DNA from: a virus
Length of the DNA: 24,383 nt
IMG/VR virus record: IMGVR_UViG_3300030107_001012
Span: 1 to 24,383 of that record
Strand: one strand, 5' to 3'
The translations under genes and the position numbers were made by a program. The number at the start of each line of letters is the position of its first letter. Position 1 is the first letter of the stretch. This document shows positions 1-5,911 of the stretch, piece after piece. The notes below the pieces were generated by a model, which was not told where the DNA came from, ran no database searches, and saw only the letters and a program-made list of their open reading frames with translations.

Positions 1-137
1 GATATTCCAACAATGCTACCTATTTCTTCTTGTGTGCATCCTATTTGACTTAAATTTGCTAATACTTTTTCATCAATAGACTTTTGTGGTCTGCCCATTT
101 GTTTCTTCTTTTCTGCCTTATTTATGTCGGATTTCAT
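1..137 (-). CDS. Small helix-turn-helix protein, 5' part only
   Basis: Only the first 45 codons lie in the window; the gene runs off the left edge. It starts at an ATG two bases after an AGGA motif, four bases past the stop of the preceding gene. The start of the protein is lysine-rich, followed by MGRPQKSID and then an HTH-like stretch (VLANLSQIGCTQEEIGSIVGI..). The pattern 'GRP.K.ID..v..L..IGcT.eEIa..lgi' is common in homeodomain-like phage proteins, including small terminase subunits and DNA-binding packaging or replication factors. Seen: the HTH pattern and the start. Inferred: DNA binding. Which role applies cannot be decided without the missing end and the next gene. Confidence 0.7.
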   Translation of the reverse strand, partial: MKSDINKAEKKKQMGRPQKSIDEKVLANLSQIGCTQEEIGSIVGI

Positions 138-141
138 AATC

Positions 142-426
142 CTATATCTCTATCTTTTTTAACTCCTTAATGCAACCAATAGGAAAGACATTTCTATCAC
201 TAAAACTTTCTTCGTTCTCATCATAACTAGCAAATGTTTTTAAATGTTTCTTATCTTTAGAATAAACATAACCTGTTGTAGTCATTAACGCTGGTTTCAT
301 TAAATCAAATTCTTTTGTTCCAGCATGACCGCTATCTCCCAATATATCCCACCACTTAATCTCAAAGAAATAATATTTTTTTGTATTTATTGAAATGTGT
401 CTAAATTTTGACTTCTTTTTAACCAT
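142..426 (-). CDS. Hypothetical 94-aa early protein
   Basis: The start codon forms a TAATG overlap with the 44-aa gene upstream, and the stop is four bases before the next start, so the gene is tightly embedded in the early operon. The basic N-terminus (MVKKKSKFRH) is followed by an aromatic-rich segment with a WWDILGD motif at about residues 25-31 and a mixed polar C-terminal half. The 'W.DI.GD' pattern recalls small conserved phage proteins with a beta-rich domain, but no known family can be assigned. There is no signal peptide or membrane segment. A cytoplasmic role during early infection is the default inference. Confidence 0.65.
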   Translation of the reverse strand: MVKKKSKFRHISINTKKYYFFEIKWWDILGDSGHAGTKEFDLMKPALMTTTGYVYSKDKKHLKTFASYDENEESFSDRNVFPIGCIKELKKIEI

Positions 427-560
427 TAATGTTTTTTTTTATCTATTGATTCTAATACTGCTCTATAATATTCAAGCTGGGTTTTAAGCATTTTATTTTC
501 AATAGACAATTTTATCAATCTTTTTCTGACATACTTGAAAATTCGGAGTAATCCCAACAT
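426..560 (-). CDS. Hypothetical 44-aa basic helical mini-protein
   Basis: This small ORF exactly fills the gap between the replication-initiator-like gene and the 94-aa gene. Its ATG overlaps the upstream stop (TAATG) and its own stop overlaps the downstream ATG (TAATG). Such double one-base coupling is strong evidence for translation. The peptide begins MLGLLRIFKYVRKRLIK, an amphipathic, strongly basic helix, followed by a heptad-like stretch (ENKMLKTQLEYYRAVLESI) and a KKKH end. The lysine codons near the end lie in a run of nine A. It could form a short coiled coil or bind nucleic acid; no family was recognised. Confidence 0.6.
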   Translation of the reverse strand: MLGLLRIFKYVRKRLIKLSIENKMLKTQLEYYRAVLESIDKKKH

Positions 561-1129
561 TAATAATCTTTTATAGGCTCATCTTTGTATTTATGTTTAA
601 GGTACTTTTTACCATCTTTTATTAAAATGTCATACATACCCTCAGTTCCAATTTTTTTATACCCATTATCCACAAACTTGTCTTTGTTAGACCCTAATTT
701 AGTTTGTTCTATAAGTTTGTTATTTAGTCCTTGTTGCGATATGTGGTCTGTATGTGGTTGCTCTTTATCCACATACTGAAATTTGTCATAATTTACAACA
801 CTAATAATCGTTACTTTTCTGTTCTTGTGATCGTTAGTGGGCTGTAAGTGGGCAACCCTTGTGGTTATCATTCCTCTACGCACAAGCCTTAGTATGAAAG
901 TTCGCATTTCACTATATGTCATTTTAAATCTTTTAGCATTTACTCTTAAAGGCATAATTAACTCTCCTCTACGAACAAATATCGTATTATCTAAAAATCT
1001 TAAATTCTTATCCTGATGACTAGCTGAACTTATCATATATATCCAACAACTCGCTTGTAGTAGGTTTTTAAACACAGGATGTTGCCAGATATTACGATAG
1101 CAAATAAAATACCCTGATTTTCTACTCAT
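560..1129 (-). CDS. Phage replication-initiator-like winged-helix protein
   Basis: 189 residues. The N-terminal half contains the pattern of phage replisome-organiser proteins: GYFICYRNIWQHPVF near residues 6-20, a central RRGELI.. at about 53-58, an HTH segment (RFKMTYSEMRTFILRLVRRGMITT) at about 67-90, and TIISVVNYDKFQ at about 107-118. The order 'RG.l..s.r.la....s...vr..l..L...gMI....ti.Ny..y' is typical of replication protein O/DnaD-type N-termini. The start is supported by a strong AAAGGAGAGA ribosome site. The C-terminal third is lysine-rich and unassigned; it may bind a helicase or origin. The location beside a Ref-like nuclease and near SSB and exonuclease fits replication or recombination. 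The exact subfamily is inferred. Confidence 0.7.
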   Translation of the reverse strand: MSRKSGYFICYRNIWQHPVFKNLLQASCWIYMISSASHQDKNLRFLDNTIFVRRGELIMPLRVNAKRFKMTYSEMRTFILRLVRRGMITTRVAHLQPTNDHKNRKVTIISVVNYDKFQYVDKEQPHTDHISQQGLNNKLIEQTKLGSNKDKFVDNGYKKIGTEGMYDILIKDGKKYLKHKYKDEPIKDY

Positions 1130-1139
1130 TCTCTCTCCT

Positions 1140-1457
1140 TTAAAATATACCTGATATTGTTCTCCATTCTTCTAACCTCTCTCTTAGTTTTTTTTCTAAA
1201 TATTCTTCAGTACCATACTTTTCTTCAAAAGCTTTCTTACCTAAATGTACTGATATTTTACCTGTCCTATGGTGTGAAGCACAAAGTGGAAGAATCTTAG
1301 TGTGTGGTGGTCTTAGACCCATTCCTGTATGCTTTCTGATGTGATGTATCTCGCAAGGAACAGAAACTTTACCATCTATTTCACAAGCTATACATCCATA
1401 GTTAGAAACCTCATTCATATACTTTTTTTCTTCTACTGTTGGTCTTTTCTTTGCCAT
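1140..1457 (-). CDS. HNH nuclease, Ref-like recombination enhancement family
   Basis: 105 residues with the Ref-type pattern: a first cysteine pair GCIAC (C22, C25), an EIHHIRK block (H38-H39), then LPLCASHHRTG (C59, H62, H63) and a later H71 in VHLGKKAFEEKYG. The pattern 'C..C....EIHHi...LC..HHr.g..H.gk..Fe..yG' is that of P1 Ref-like HNH endonucleases, which cut DNA at RecA-driven strand-exchange sites. The start lies inside the end of the winged-helix gene (25-base overlap), so the two are probably translationally coupled. The metal-binding residues appear intact. Established: the family pattern. Inferred: cleavage of recombination or replication intermediates. Confidence 0.85.
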   Translation of the reverse strand: MAKKRPTVEEKKYMNEVSNYGCIACEIDGKVSVPCEIHHIRKHTGMGLRPPHTKILPLCASHHRTGKISVHLGKKAFEEKYGTEEYLEKKLRERLEEWRTISGIF

Positions 1458-1726
1458 ACTATCGCAGTTTTACCATAAGGTGTTTCTCGTCTTTTACCAC
1501 TATCTTCTATAAGTCCTAACAACTGCAACTCTCGGCATCTAGCACATACACTAGATAATGGCATTTCTAACTCATCAGCTATTTGATAATTAGTTGATGA
1601 CTCAGTTTTAATATACTCATAAACTTGTTCTCTTTTTGTCAGTTTATCTTTTTTATTATTAAAAGCAGATTTGCTAGTGTCTGTATAGTTATGTGCTTTG
1701 TAATCTAGTTCTAATTGAATTTTCAT
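1433..1726 (-). CDS. Winged-helix DNA-binding protein
   Basis: 97 residues. After about 30 polar residues comes a winged-helix domain: KREQVYEYIKTESSTNYQIA forms the first helices, ELEMPLSSVCARCRELQLLG is the recognition-helix region at about residues 53-72, and IEDSGKRRETPYGKTAIVW forms the wing. The layout 'tn.qiA..L..p.ssVcaR.reL...GlI...g.R.tp.G..a.vW' is typical of small phage winged-helix proteins near replication genes. It begins at an ATG preceded by AAGAG and overlaps its neighbours on both sides. The likely role is transcriptional control or DNA loading in the early operon; the target is unknown. Confidence 0.75.
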   Translation of the reverse strand: MKIQLELDYKAHNYTDTSKSAFNNKKDKLTKREQVYEYIKTESSTNYQIADELEMPLSSVCARCRELQLLGLIEDSGKRRETPYGKTAIVWQRKDQQ

Positions 1727-1953
1727 AAATTACTCTTAAAATTAAAATTCCAACAATCATAGTGACCACCAATACCCATTCCCTCAGATACAAATAGTGG
1801 GTCATTTAAATCACTAGAAGTATATGCACCACCAAATATTGATGTAGTTGTATTTGCTTTTATTTGCAAAGCTAAAACTATTAATGGACAACTTGGTAAA
1901 TATTGAATTTTAATATCTTCCAAATTATTAGTTATAATATATTTTTTTTTCAT
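1723..1953 (-). CDS. Hypothetical 76-aa early protein
   Basis: The start overlaps the upstream stop as ATGA, and the end overlaps the winged-helix gene, so it is a coupled member of the early operon. The protein starts MKKKYIITNN, has a short hydrophobic patch (CPLIVLALQI, about residues 22-31) and a Gly/Ser/Asp-rich C-terminal part containing GMGIGGHYDCWNF. The hydrophobic patch is too short for a convincing membrane span. No family recognised. Confidence 0.6.
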   Translation of the reverse strand: MKKKYIITNNLEDIKIQYLPSCPLIVLALQIKANTTTSIFGGAYTSSDLNDPLFVSEGMGIGGHYDCWNFNFKSNL

Positions 1954-2144
1954 AATGGTCTCCCTGTCTCTATTAATTTTTTTAATTTTTTAGTAGAGAT
2001 ATTTAATAATGCCCAAGTAATCAATGTTTCGTGTACATTATATCCATCAAATACTGCATCTTCTTCTCCATTATTTTGTACTTTAGTTAAAGAATCTTTA
2101 ACTAATTTAGAGTGTTTTAAAAATTTAACTTGATCTTTATTCAT
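1950..2144 (-). CDS. Hypothetical 64-aa early protein
   Basis: A basic, helix-prone small protein (MNKDQVKFLKHSKLVKDSL..) with a central acidic loop (NNGEEDAVFDGYN) and a C-terminal KKLKKLIETGRPL. The start is supported by an AGGAG ten bases upstream, and its ATG overlaps the stop of the 38-aa membrane mini-protein (ATGA). No family recognised; the coupling to both neighbours supports a real gene. Confidence 0.6.
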   Translation of the reverse strand: MNKDQVKFLKHSKLVKDSLTKVQNNGEEDAVFDGYNVHETLITWALLNISTKKLKKLIETGRPL

Positions 2145-2257
2145 AACAATATTGCTCCTATTATAAAACCAAGTATGAAGCCAACTATATATTCTCTGTT
2201 ATATAGCGACCACATACTTAGCTTTTCTTTTAGTTTATTAAAATGGAATTTCGTCAT
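2141..2257 (-). CDS. 38-aa single-span membrane mini-protein overlapping the SSB gene
   Basis: This ORF starts inside the last codons of the SSB-like gene, reading the DNA that encodes its acidic DDEIPF tail in another frame, and ends in an ATGA overlap with the 64-aa gene. It fills a 93-base gap that would otherwise be empty. The product has a basic N-terminal part (MTKFHFNKLKEKL) and then an uninterrupted hydrophobic C-terminal span, YIVGFILGFIIGAILL, of about 16-20 residues with GxxxG-like spacing of glycines. An alternative start at the internal ATG (codon 15, MWSLYN) would still keep the span. Predicted: inner-membrane mini-protein with its N-terminus inside. Function unknown. Confidence 0.5.
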   Translation of the reverse strand: MTKFHFNKLKEKLSMWSLYNREYIVGFILGFIIGAILL

Positions 2258-2696
2258 CCATATCATCCATTTTTTCTACAGGTTTTGCATACTCAGGTGT
2301 AGATGGTTGTGCTTCTGTCATTGGCATTTCTCTATATTGTGGAATTGTTTGACCTATTGGTTTCATACCATCTACATTAGGTTGAGGTTTATAAGGTTTA
2401 ATCATAATAAAACTCAAAACCATTTGAAAATCACCTTTATCGTATGGTTTCGGATTTTCTATTTGTTGAGTCTTAGCCATCCATTTACCTGTATAACCTT
2501 GTTTAACTAAGTTTTGAACTCCCTCTGTCATAAACCATTCATTTATTTGTGATAACTTATATTTTTGTTTAGTTAAGCTACAAGTAAATAAACTTTTGGC
2601 ATCAGCTTTATATTCAAACTTAGGAGATTTATTTCCTGTCGGATTTAGATATAAAGTTAAAGCACAAAATGGTTGCTTTTGTTTTTGTTGGTACAT
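2238..2696 (-). CDS. Single-stranded DNA-binding protein-like
   Basis: 152 residues. The C-terminus is a textbook SSB tip: a flexible Pro/Met/Gln-rich linker after about residue 105 and then MDDMDDEIPF, the acidic-hydrophobic end through which SSBs recruit partner proteins. The N-terminal 100 residues contain aromatic residues spread over beta-prone segments (FCALTLYLNPTG, FQMVLSFIMIKP), compatible with an OB fold, although the sequence is divergent. A strong AAAGGAGC site precedes the start, and the start overlaps the exonuclease stop by one base (TAATG). Coupling to an exonuclease fits a role in replication and recombination. Confidence 0.75.
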   Translation of the reverse strand: MYQQKQKQPFCALTLYLNPTGNKSPKFEYKADAKSLFTCSLTKQKYKLSQINEWFMTEGVQNLVKQGYTGKWMAKTQQIENPKPYDKGDFQMVLSFIMIKPYKPQPNVDGMKPIGQTIPQYREMPMTEAQPSTPEYAKPVEKMDDMDDEIPF

Positions 2697-3472
2697 TAGT
2701 TGCTCCTTTGCTTATTATATTCCAAGTTTCTTTGCTTAAAATCTTCTTCAAGACTATTAAGATATTTACAAGCTTTAAAACCTTTTAGGTATTTAGGTTT
2801 AATCTGAAATATCCTCATCTCTACATCTTTAACAGGCTCTTTTGGAATATTTATAACTGCTAAAAATTCGATTTTAAGATTAGTAGAATCTTCCACTAAT
2901 TTTCTATAAGTATGAATTTGAATTGGCATATCAGGATAAAAGTCCTTAGATGTTTTAAAATCTAATATTCCAATCTTACCTTTATACTTAACAAGGCAAT
3001 CAAGAGTTCCACAAACATCTAACTCTTTTGAGTAATATGTTTTTTCTGTCTCAACTACTTTGATTTTTTTGCTATCCCAAAACTTTTTAAACTTTTCAAA
3101 CATAGTTTTAAGTGGCTCTGAGTTTGGAGTAATAACTTCTTTACCTAAAATATAATCCTCAGCTAAAGAGTGAAAATTAGTTCCAATGTGCATAGCACTT
3201 TCTTTTATTGTTTTAACCCTATATTTAAGATCATCTTCAAATTGCTGAATCTCATCCACAGGTTTTTTATTGTGTTTCATTAACTGTTTTATAGCTTCAT
3301 AAACACAATTTTCACTCCACCACATCAAAGCACCTTTACCAAATCTTTCACTTATGATTGTAGTAACACCTTTTTTTTTTAAACCATTTACAGTATATCT
3401 TGCTCCTCTACCTTTAGGATTAAACTCTATTTGGTTTCCGTGTTTATCTTTACTCTTGATTATCATTTCCAT
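2696..3472 (-). CDS. PD-(D/E)XK exonuclease, RecB/Cas4-like
   Basis: 258 residues with the RecB-like nuclease order: IGTNFHSLAEDYI (H101, E105), then GTLDCLVKYKGKIGILDFKTSK with the catalytic D158, D171 and K173 (D-x-K), and a QIHTY motif (Q185, Y189). It probably trims duplex DNA to produce single strands for the neighbouring SSB. Two starts compete: the annotated ATG sits directly against the AGAGAGAGAGG leader, whereas the ATG two codons further (3466) has ideal spacing of about seven bases and is probably used. A run of ten A encodes the LKKK at residues 31-34. The gene overlaps the XRE regulator by 23 bases. Family assignment is firm; substrate polarity is not visible. Confidence 0.88.
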   Translation of the reverse strand: MEMIIKSKDKHGNQIEFNPKGRGARYTVNGLKKKGVTTIISERFGKGALMWWSENCVYEAIKQLMKHNKKPVDEIQQFEDDLKYRVKTIKESAMHIGTNFHSLAEDYILGKEVITPNSEPLKTMFEKFKKFWDSKKIKVVETEKTYYSKELDVCGTLDCLVKYKGKIGILDFKTSKDFYPDMPIQIHTYRKLVEDSTNLKIEFLAVINIPKEPVKDVEMRIFQIKPKYLKGFKACKYLNSLEEDFKQRNLEYNKQRSN

Positions 3473-3812
3473 TCCTCTCTCTCTTTGTTATAAATTTATA
3501 ACCATTCTCAGTAATTGGCTGAACAAAGTAATTTCTATCACACTTTAAATATTCAGCTAACTTCAACTCATTCATAATACTTACAGAATTTACTCCTTTT
3601 TCATACTTCTGAATCTGTTGAAATGTAACAGAAATTGCTTTGGCAACTTTTGTCTGAGTTAAGCCACGCATTAATCTCATCTTCTTTAATTGCAAACCAT
3701 AAATCTTTTTCAAAACTTTATCGTTTTGATGATCTGACACACCAAACATATTTAAGTTAGGTGGAATCAGATGACTTATTTCTGCAATCTTATCTTGGTT
3801 TTTTATTATCAT
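3450..3812 (-). CDS. XRE-family transcriptional regulator
   Basis: 120 residues. A Cro/CI-type HTH occupies about residues 40-97: LQLKKMRLMRGLTQTKVAKA leads into SVTFQQIQKYEKGVNSVS, with the canonical 'R...G.tQ..vA...gvt...iq.yEkG.n' spacing. The C-terminal 20 residues are polar. The extra N-terminal 35 residues are unassigned. It is embedded in the early operon, overlapping the zinc-ribbon gene (23 bases) and the exonuclease gene (23 bases). It may act on the divergent control region near 5700-5900, where an inverted repeat is present. That link is inference. With no integrase or second repressor in view, it should not be read as proof of lysogeny. Confidence 0.85.
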   Translation of the reverse strand: MIIKNQDKIAEISHLIPPNLNMFGVSDHQNDKVLKKIYGLQLKKMRLMRGLTQTKVAKAISVTFQQIQKYEKGVNSVSIMNELKLAEYLKCDRNYFVQPITENGYKFITKRERNGNDNQE

Positions 3813-3999
3813 AAAAAGCCCATTCCTTTCGTTCTCTCTCTGTCAATTTATTAAATTGACCTTGCCAACAAGTCCGACAGAGTAATGACTCGTTGAAAAG
3901 GGTACTGCCTACAAACCAAGCTAATTTATCTGTTTCTGTAATAAAACATCTAGCACATTTGTAAGTTAATTTTTTTGTTTGTATTGTTAGTTTAGGCAT
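3790..3999 (-). CDS. Zinc-ribbon mini-protein
   Basis: 69 residues with two CxxC pairs, CARC (C15, C18) and CRTC (C41, C44), separated by 22 residues: a four-cysteine zinc ribbon. The remainder is basic and ends with KLTERERKEWAFYDNKKPR, a helical basic tail suited to binding nucleic acid or polymerase. The fold is inferred from the cysteine spacing. Neighbours are a lipoprotein gene upstream and the XRE regulator downstream. Possible roles include transcription factor or host RNA-polymerase modulator; no specific family recognised. Confidence 0.7.
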   Translation of the reverse strand: MPKLTIQTKKLTYKCARCFITETDKLAWFVGSTLFNESLLCRTCWQGQFNKLTERERKEWAFYDNKKPR

Positions 4000-4000
4000 A

Positions 4001-4276
4001 TTAATTTAATATCGAGTGTCCACGATTCACTAGACATTTACGATATATTGATTGATGTTCAGTTTCAGCTTCAGGGCTTCCTATCCAATAAATAATATTA
4101 CCAATGAAGTCGGTATTATTATCTGCAATAGTTTTACAATGTTGTAAATCGTTTGTAATTTCTTTTGCTTGGTCTGTATTGAAAGTTCCTGATTTTCCAG
4201 CAGTATCAATTATTGGATTGTAGGCACACCCATTTAAAAAGCAGACAAGGGTTGCGATTAAAAGTAAGTTTTTCAT
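4001..4276 (-). CDS. Phage-encoded small lipoprotein
   Basis: 91 residues. The N-terminus MKNLLLIATLVCFLNGCAYN is a signal peptide with lipobox L-N-G-C; C17 would be lipidated and become residue 1 of the mature protein. The mature part of about 75 residues contains further cysteines in LQHCKTIAD and YRKCLVNRGHSIL, which may form a disulfide in the periplasm. The C-terminal 'YRkCL..RGh.vL' resembles the end of alphaproteobacterial glycine-zipper-type lipoproteins, suggesting capture from a host gene. The ribosome site is AGAGAGAGGA. Its place in the early operon suggests superinfection exclusion or envelope modification rather than lysis; this is inference. Confidence 0.8.
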   Translation of the reverse strand: MKNLLLIATLVCFLNGCAYNPIIDTAGKSGTFNTDQAKEITNDLQHCKTIADNNTDFIGNIIYWIGSPEAETEHQSIYRKCLVNRGHSILN

Positions 4277-4278
4277 AA

Positions 4279-4587
4279 CTATTTATCCTCTCTCTTTATA
4301 CTGTTGCTGGATGATATTTTATTTGGTGCATCTTCCAAGCAACTTGTTTCTTTTGAAACCTCAGTTTCTTTAGCTTTTCCAACAAGTCTTGTTCTCTCAC
4401 TATCTGCTTGTCGTACTTCGCTTGAAGTTTCACTATTTGCTTTTGCATCTAGTTTCTCCTTTACAAAGTTTTCCACCTCTGCCACAGGTGTTTTGGGATG
4501 AAATATAACCCCAAAATCTTTATACACTTCTTCTAGCAAATTAAATGACTTATTTCTAGTGTTAATTGATAATATTAATTTAGGCAT
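4279..4587 (-). CDS. Hypothetical 102-aa early protein with disordered C-terminus
   Basis: A short folded-looking N-terminus (MPKLILSINTRNKSFNLLEE, then DFGVIFHPKTPVAEVENFV) is followed from about residue 50 by a Ser/Glu/Lys-rich, low-complexity tail that is probably disordered. The start is supported by AAGGAGAG and overlaps the end of the cysteine-peptidase-like gene by eight bases. Its opening MPKL is shared with the zinc-ribbon protein downstream, which may be chance. No family recognised. Confidence 0.6.
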   Translation of the reverse strand: MPKLILSINTRNKSFNLLEEVYKDFGVIFHPKTPVAEVENFVKEKLDAKANSETSSEVRQADSERTRLVGKAKETEVSKETSCLEDAPNKISSSNSIKREDK

Positions 4588-4984
4588 TTTTGCTCTCCTT
4601 TATCCAATATGCACCAGCTTTATATCTGCTGGGATTCCAAGTATCTAATATTTTGCCATCTTTCACACAAACTAAATGCTTTCTTGTATGAACTATTGCA
4701 CAAATATTTTTACACTCAAAATATTTTAACTTTCGTAACTTACCTGATTTAGTTCTTTGAGGTTTTTGTTTTATCCAACCATACCTTGAAAGATATTCAG
4801 AATAACATTTTTCTGTATTTGGAAACAAACCTGATTCTTTTGCTAAATCCATAAGTTCATTCCAAACATCTAAATATGGTTTTTCCAAAGCATTTGCTAT
4901 TGCTCTTGGGACACAATTACCAATTTTTCTTTTTGGAAAGTAAGTATTACTATACCCACCATCGCTTTCAATAAAAGTATTCAT
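4580..4984 (-). CDS. Papain-like cysteine peptidase-like phage protein
   Basis: Start chosen at the ATG behind AAAGGAGAGAGCATA, which gives 134 residues; a longer in-frame start at 5020 would place the ribosome site inside the gene. The N-terminal motif GNCVPRAIANAL (C24) sits at the start of a helix. A later segment CAIVHTRKHLVCVKDGKILD has H103 in a strand, followed by TWNPSR (D114 in ILDTWNP). The order 'GdCv.RAia...RHL..v.dG.i.DtWd.s' is that of a widespread family of small phage proteins with a papain/C39-like Cys-His-Asp arrangement. Activity is inferred. There is no signal peptide, so it would act in the cytoplasm, perhaps on a host or phage protein. Confidence 0.65.
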   Translation of the reverse strand: MNTFIESDGGYSNTYFPKRKIGNCVPRAIANALEKPYLDVWNELMDLAKESGLFPNTEKCYSEYLSRYGWIKQKPQRTKSGKLRKLKYFECKNICAIVHTRKHLVCVKDGKILDTWNPSRYKAGAYWIKESKNA

Positions 4985-5003
4985 TATGCTCTCTCCTTTT
5001 TTC

Positions 5004-5360
5004 CTAATTACCAGATTCATTTATTTGTCGTGCAAGCTGAACAACATTTGGTATAAAATTTGGAAAATAATATTTTTTTTCATCTAAAGTATCAAATGAT
5101 AAAAGATTATTTATATTCAAAGAATAATTACCTATGTAATTAAAAACTTTATTACCAGATTCATTTTTTTTAACACCTTTATAAATATCTGCATAAATAG
5201 TGTAATGATACCCAGCAGTTCCATCTATTCCTAAATCTCCATCTATATCTTTACTTTTATCTAAATAAAGATTTGTAATTTTTGTAGCCTTAAATTGTTT
5301 TTTAAGTGCTTGAACTACAATATCTTTTAATGAGTCTTTACTTGTTATTGGTTTTTTCAT
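5004..5360 (-). CDS. Hypothetical 118-aa early protein
   Basis: The protein starts with a basic segment (MKKPITSKDSLKDIVVQALK), continues with an Asp/Gly-rich region (DKSKDIDGDLGIDGTAGYHY), and has a beta-prone middle and a polar end NESGN. The ATG is preceded by AAAGGAGAGAACATA, and the stop lies 19 bases before the start of the cysteine-peptidase-like gene. The Asp-rich DIDGDLGIDG stretch might coordinate a cation but lacks a clear EF-hand pattern. No family recognised. Its position near the head of the early operon suggests early expression. Confidence 0.6.
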   Translation of the reverse strand: MKKPITSKDSLKDIVVQALKKQFKATKITNLYLDKSKDIDGDLGIDGTAGYHYTIYADIYKGVKKNESGNKVFNYIGNYSLNINNLLSFDTLDEKKYYFPNFIPNVVQLARQINESGN

Positions 5361-5641
5361 TATGTTCTCTCCTTTAATAATTTAATTGAGAACTCTCCAC
5401 CAAAATAAAATAATGTATCTTTATGATTTGGGTTAGAACTAGGATTCCAATTAATTTTTGTATCAAACCAATTTTTAGCTTCAGTTTCCCAGTATAGTTT
5501 ATTGTATGGTTTCCAAGCTGAAAATTCTCTCATAAAATAATTTGTAAGTTCAGTTGGATTTTTAAATGATAAAGTTTCTTCTTTACCATTCAAATAAGAA
5601 GTTCTGTAATCTTTACTTCTTTTTATTTGTAGTGTTATCAT
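5360..5641 (-). CDS. Hypothetical 93-aa protein, first gene of the early operon
   Basis: Start placed at the ATG at 5641 because AAAAGGAGAGAAG lies immediately upstream. An in-frame ATG at 5677 would add a 12-residue leader (MKKTNNLKKGEK) and also has an AGGA upstream, so both starts remain possible. The product is rich in Trp and Tyr (SAWKPYNKLYWETEAKNWF, residues about 40-58), basic at the N-terminus, and contains TLFYFGGEFSIKLL near the end. It resembles a compact alpha/beta protein but matches no known family. Being first in the leftward early operon, it is a candidate host-takeover protein. Confidence 0.6.
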   Translation of the reverse strand: MITLQIKRSKDYRTSYLNGKEETLSFKNPTELTNYFMREFSAWKPYNKLYWETEAKNWFDTKINWNPSSNPNHKDTLFYFGGEFSIKLLKERT

Positions 5642-5702
5642 CTTCTCTCCTTTTTTTAGGTTATTTGTTTTTTTCATAATGTCCTATTTTAATCATATTT
5701 AA

Positions 5703-5717
5703 GGTTGAATTACAACC
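5703..5717. promoter_or_regulatory. Inverted repeat, candidate operator upstream of early operon
   Basis: GGTTG and CAACC flank a five-base AATTA centre. The element lies 26-40 bases upstream of the first possible early start (5677). On the minus strand it also contains TTGTAA followed 18 bases later by TAAAAT, a poor promoter match. It could be bound by the XRE regulator encoded at 3450-3812 or form a small leader hairpin. Only one copy was found. Confidence 0.3.
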
Positions 5718-5822
5718 CCTAAAATAATGGCTTAAAACCTAGCTTATTTAACATTAGATACAAGTTATAGTAGAATATTTTAACATTTTGAGATTATAAG
5801 CAAATCAGATACAAATGATTCG

Positions 5823-5848
5823 TTATGATATTTATAAATTTTATGATA
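5823..5848. repeat. Short direct repeat TTATGATA x2
   Basis: Two identical 8-mers (5823-5830 and 5841-5848) separated by the AT-only spacer TTTATAAATT. The 18-base period is near two helical turns, as expected for a dimeric binding site or iteron. In such AT-rich DNA, chance is a real alternative. Confidence 0.3.
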
Positions 5849-5911
5849 GAGAGAATTTAATGCGTAAGCAGTCAAAGTATATTTTTTTCATAACAAATAC
5901 TTTTAGGTTAT

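Noticed and set aside
2130-2510. Plus-strand ORF of 126 codons opposite the SSB gene
   Set aside because: Its Phe/His/Ile/Leu-rich sequence is what AT-rich antisense DNA gives; no start signal and no neighbours on that strand.
3450-3812. Reading the XRE regulator as evidence of a temperate phage
   Set aside because: No integrase, second repressor or attachment site is visible, and lone XRE proteins occur in lytic phages.
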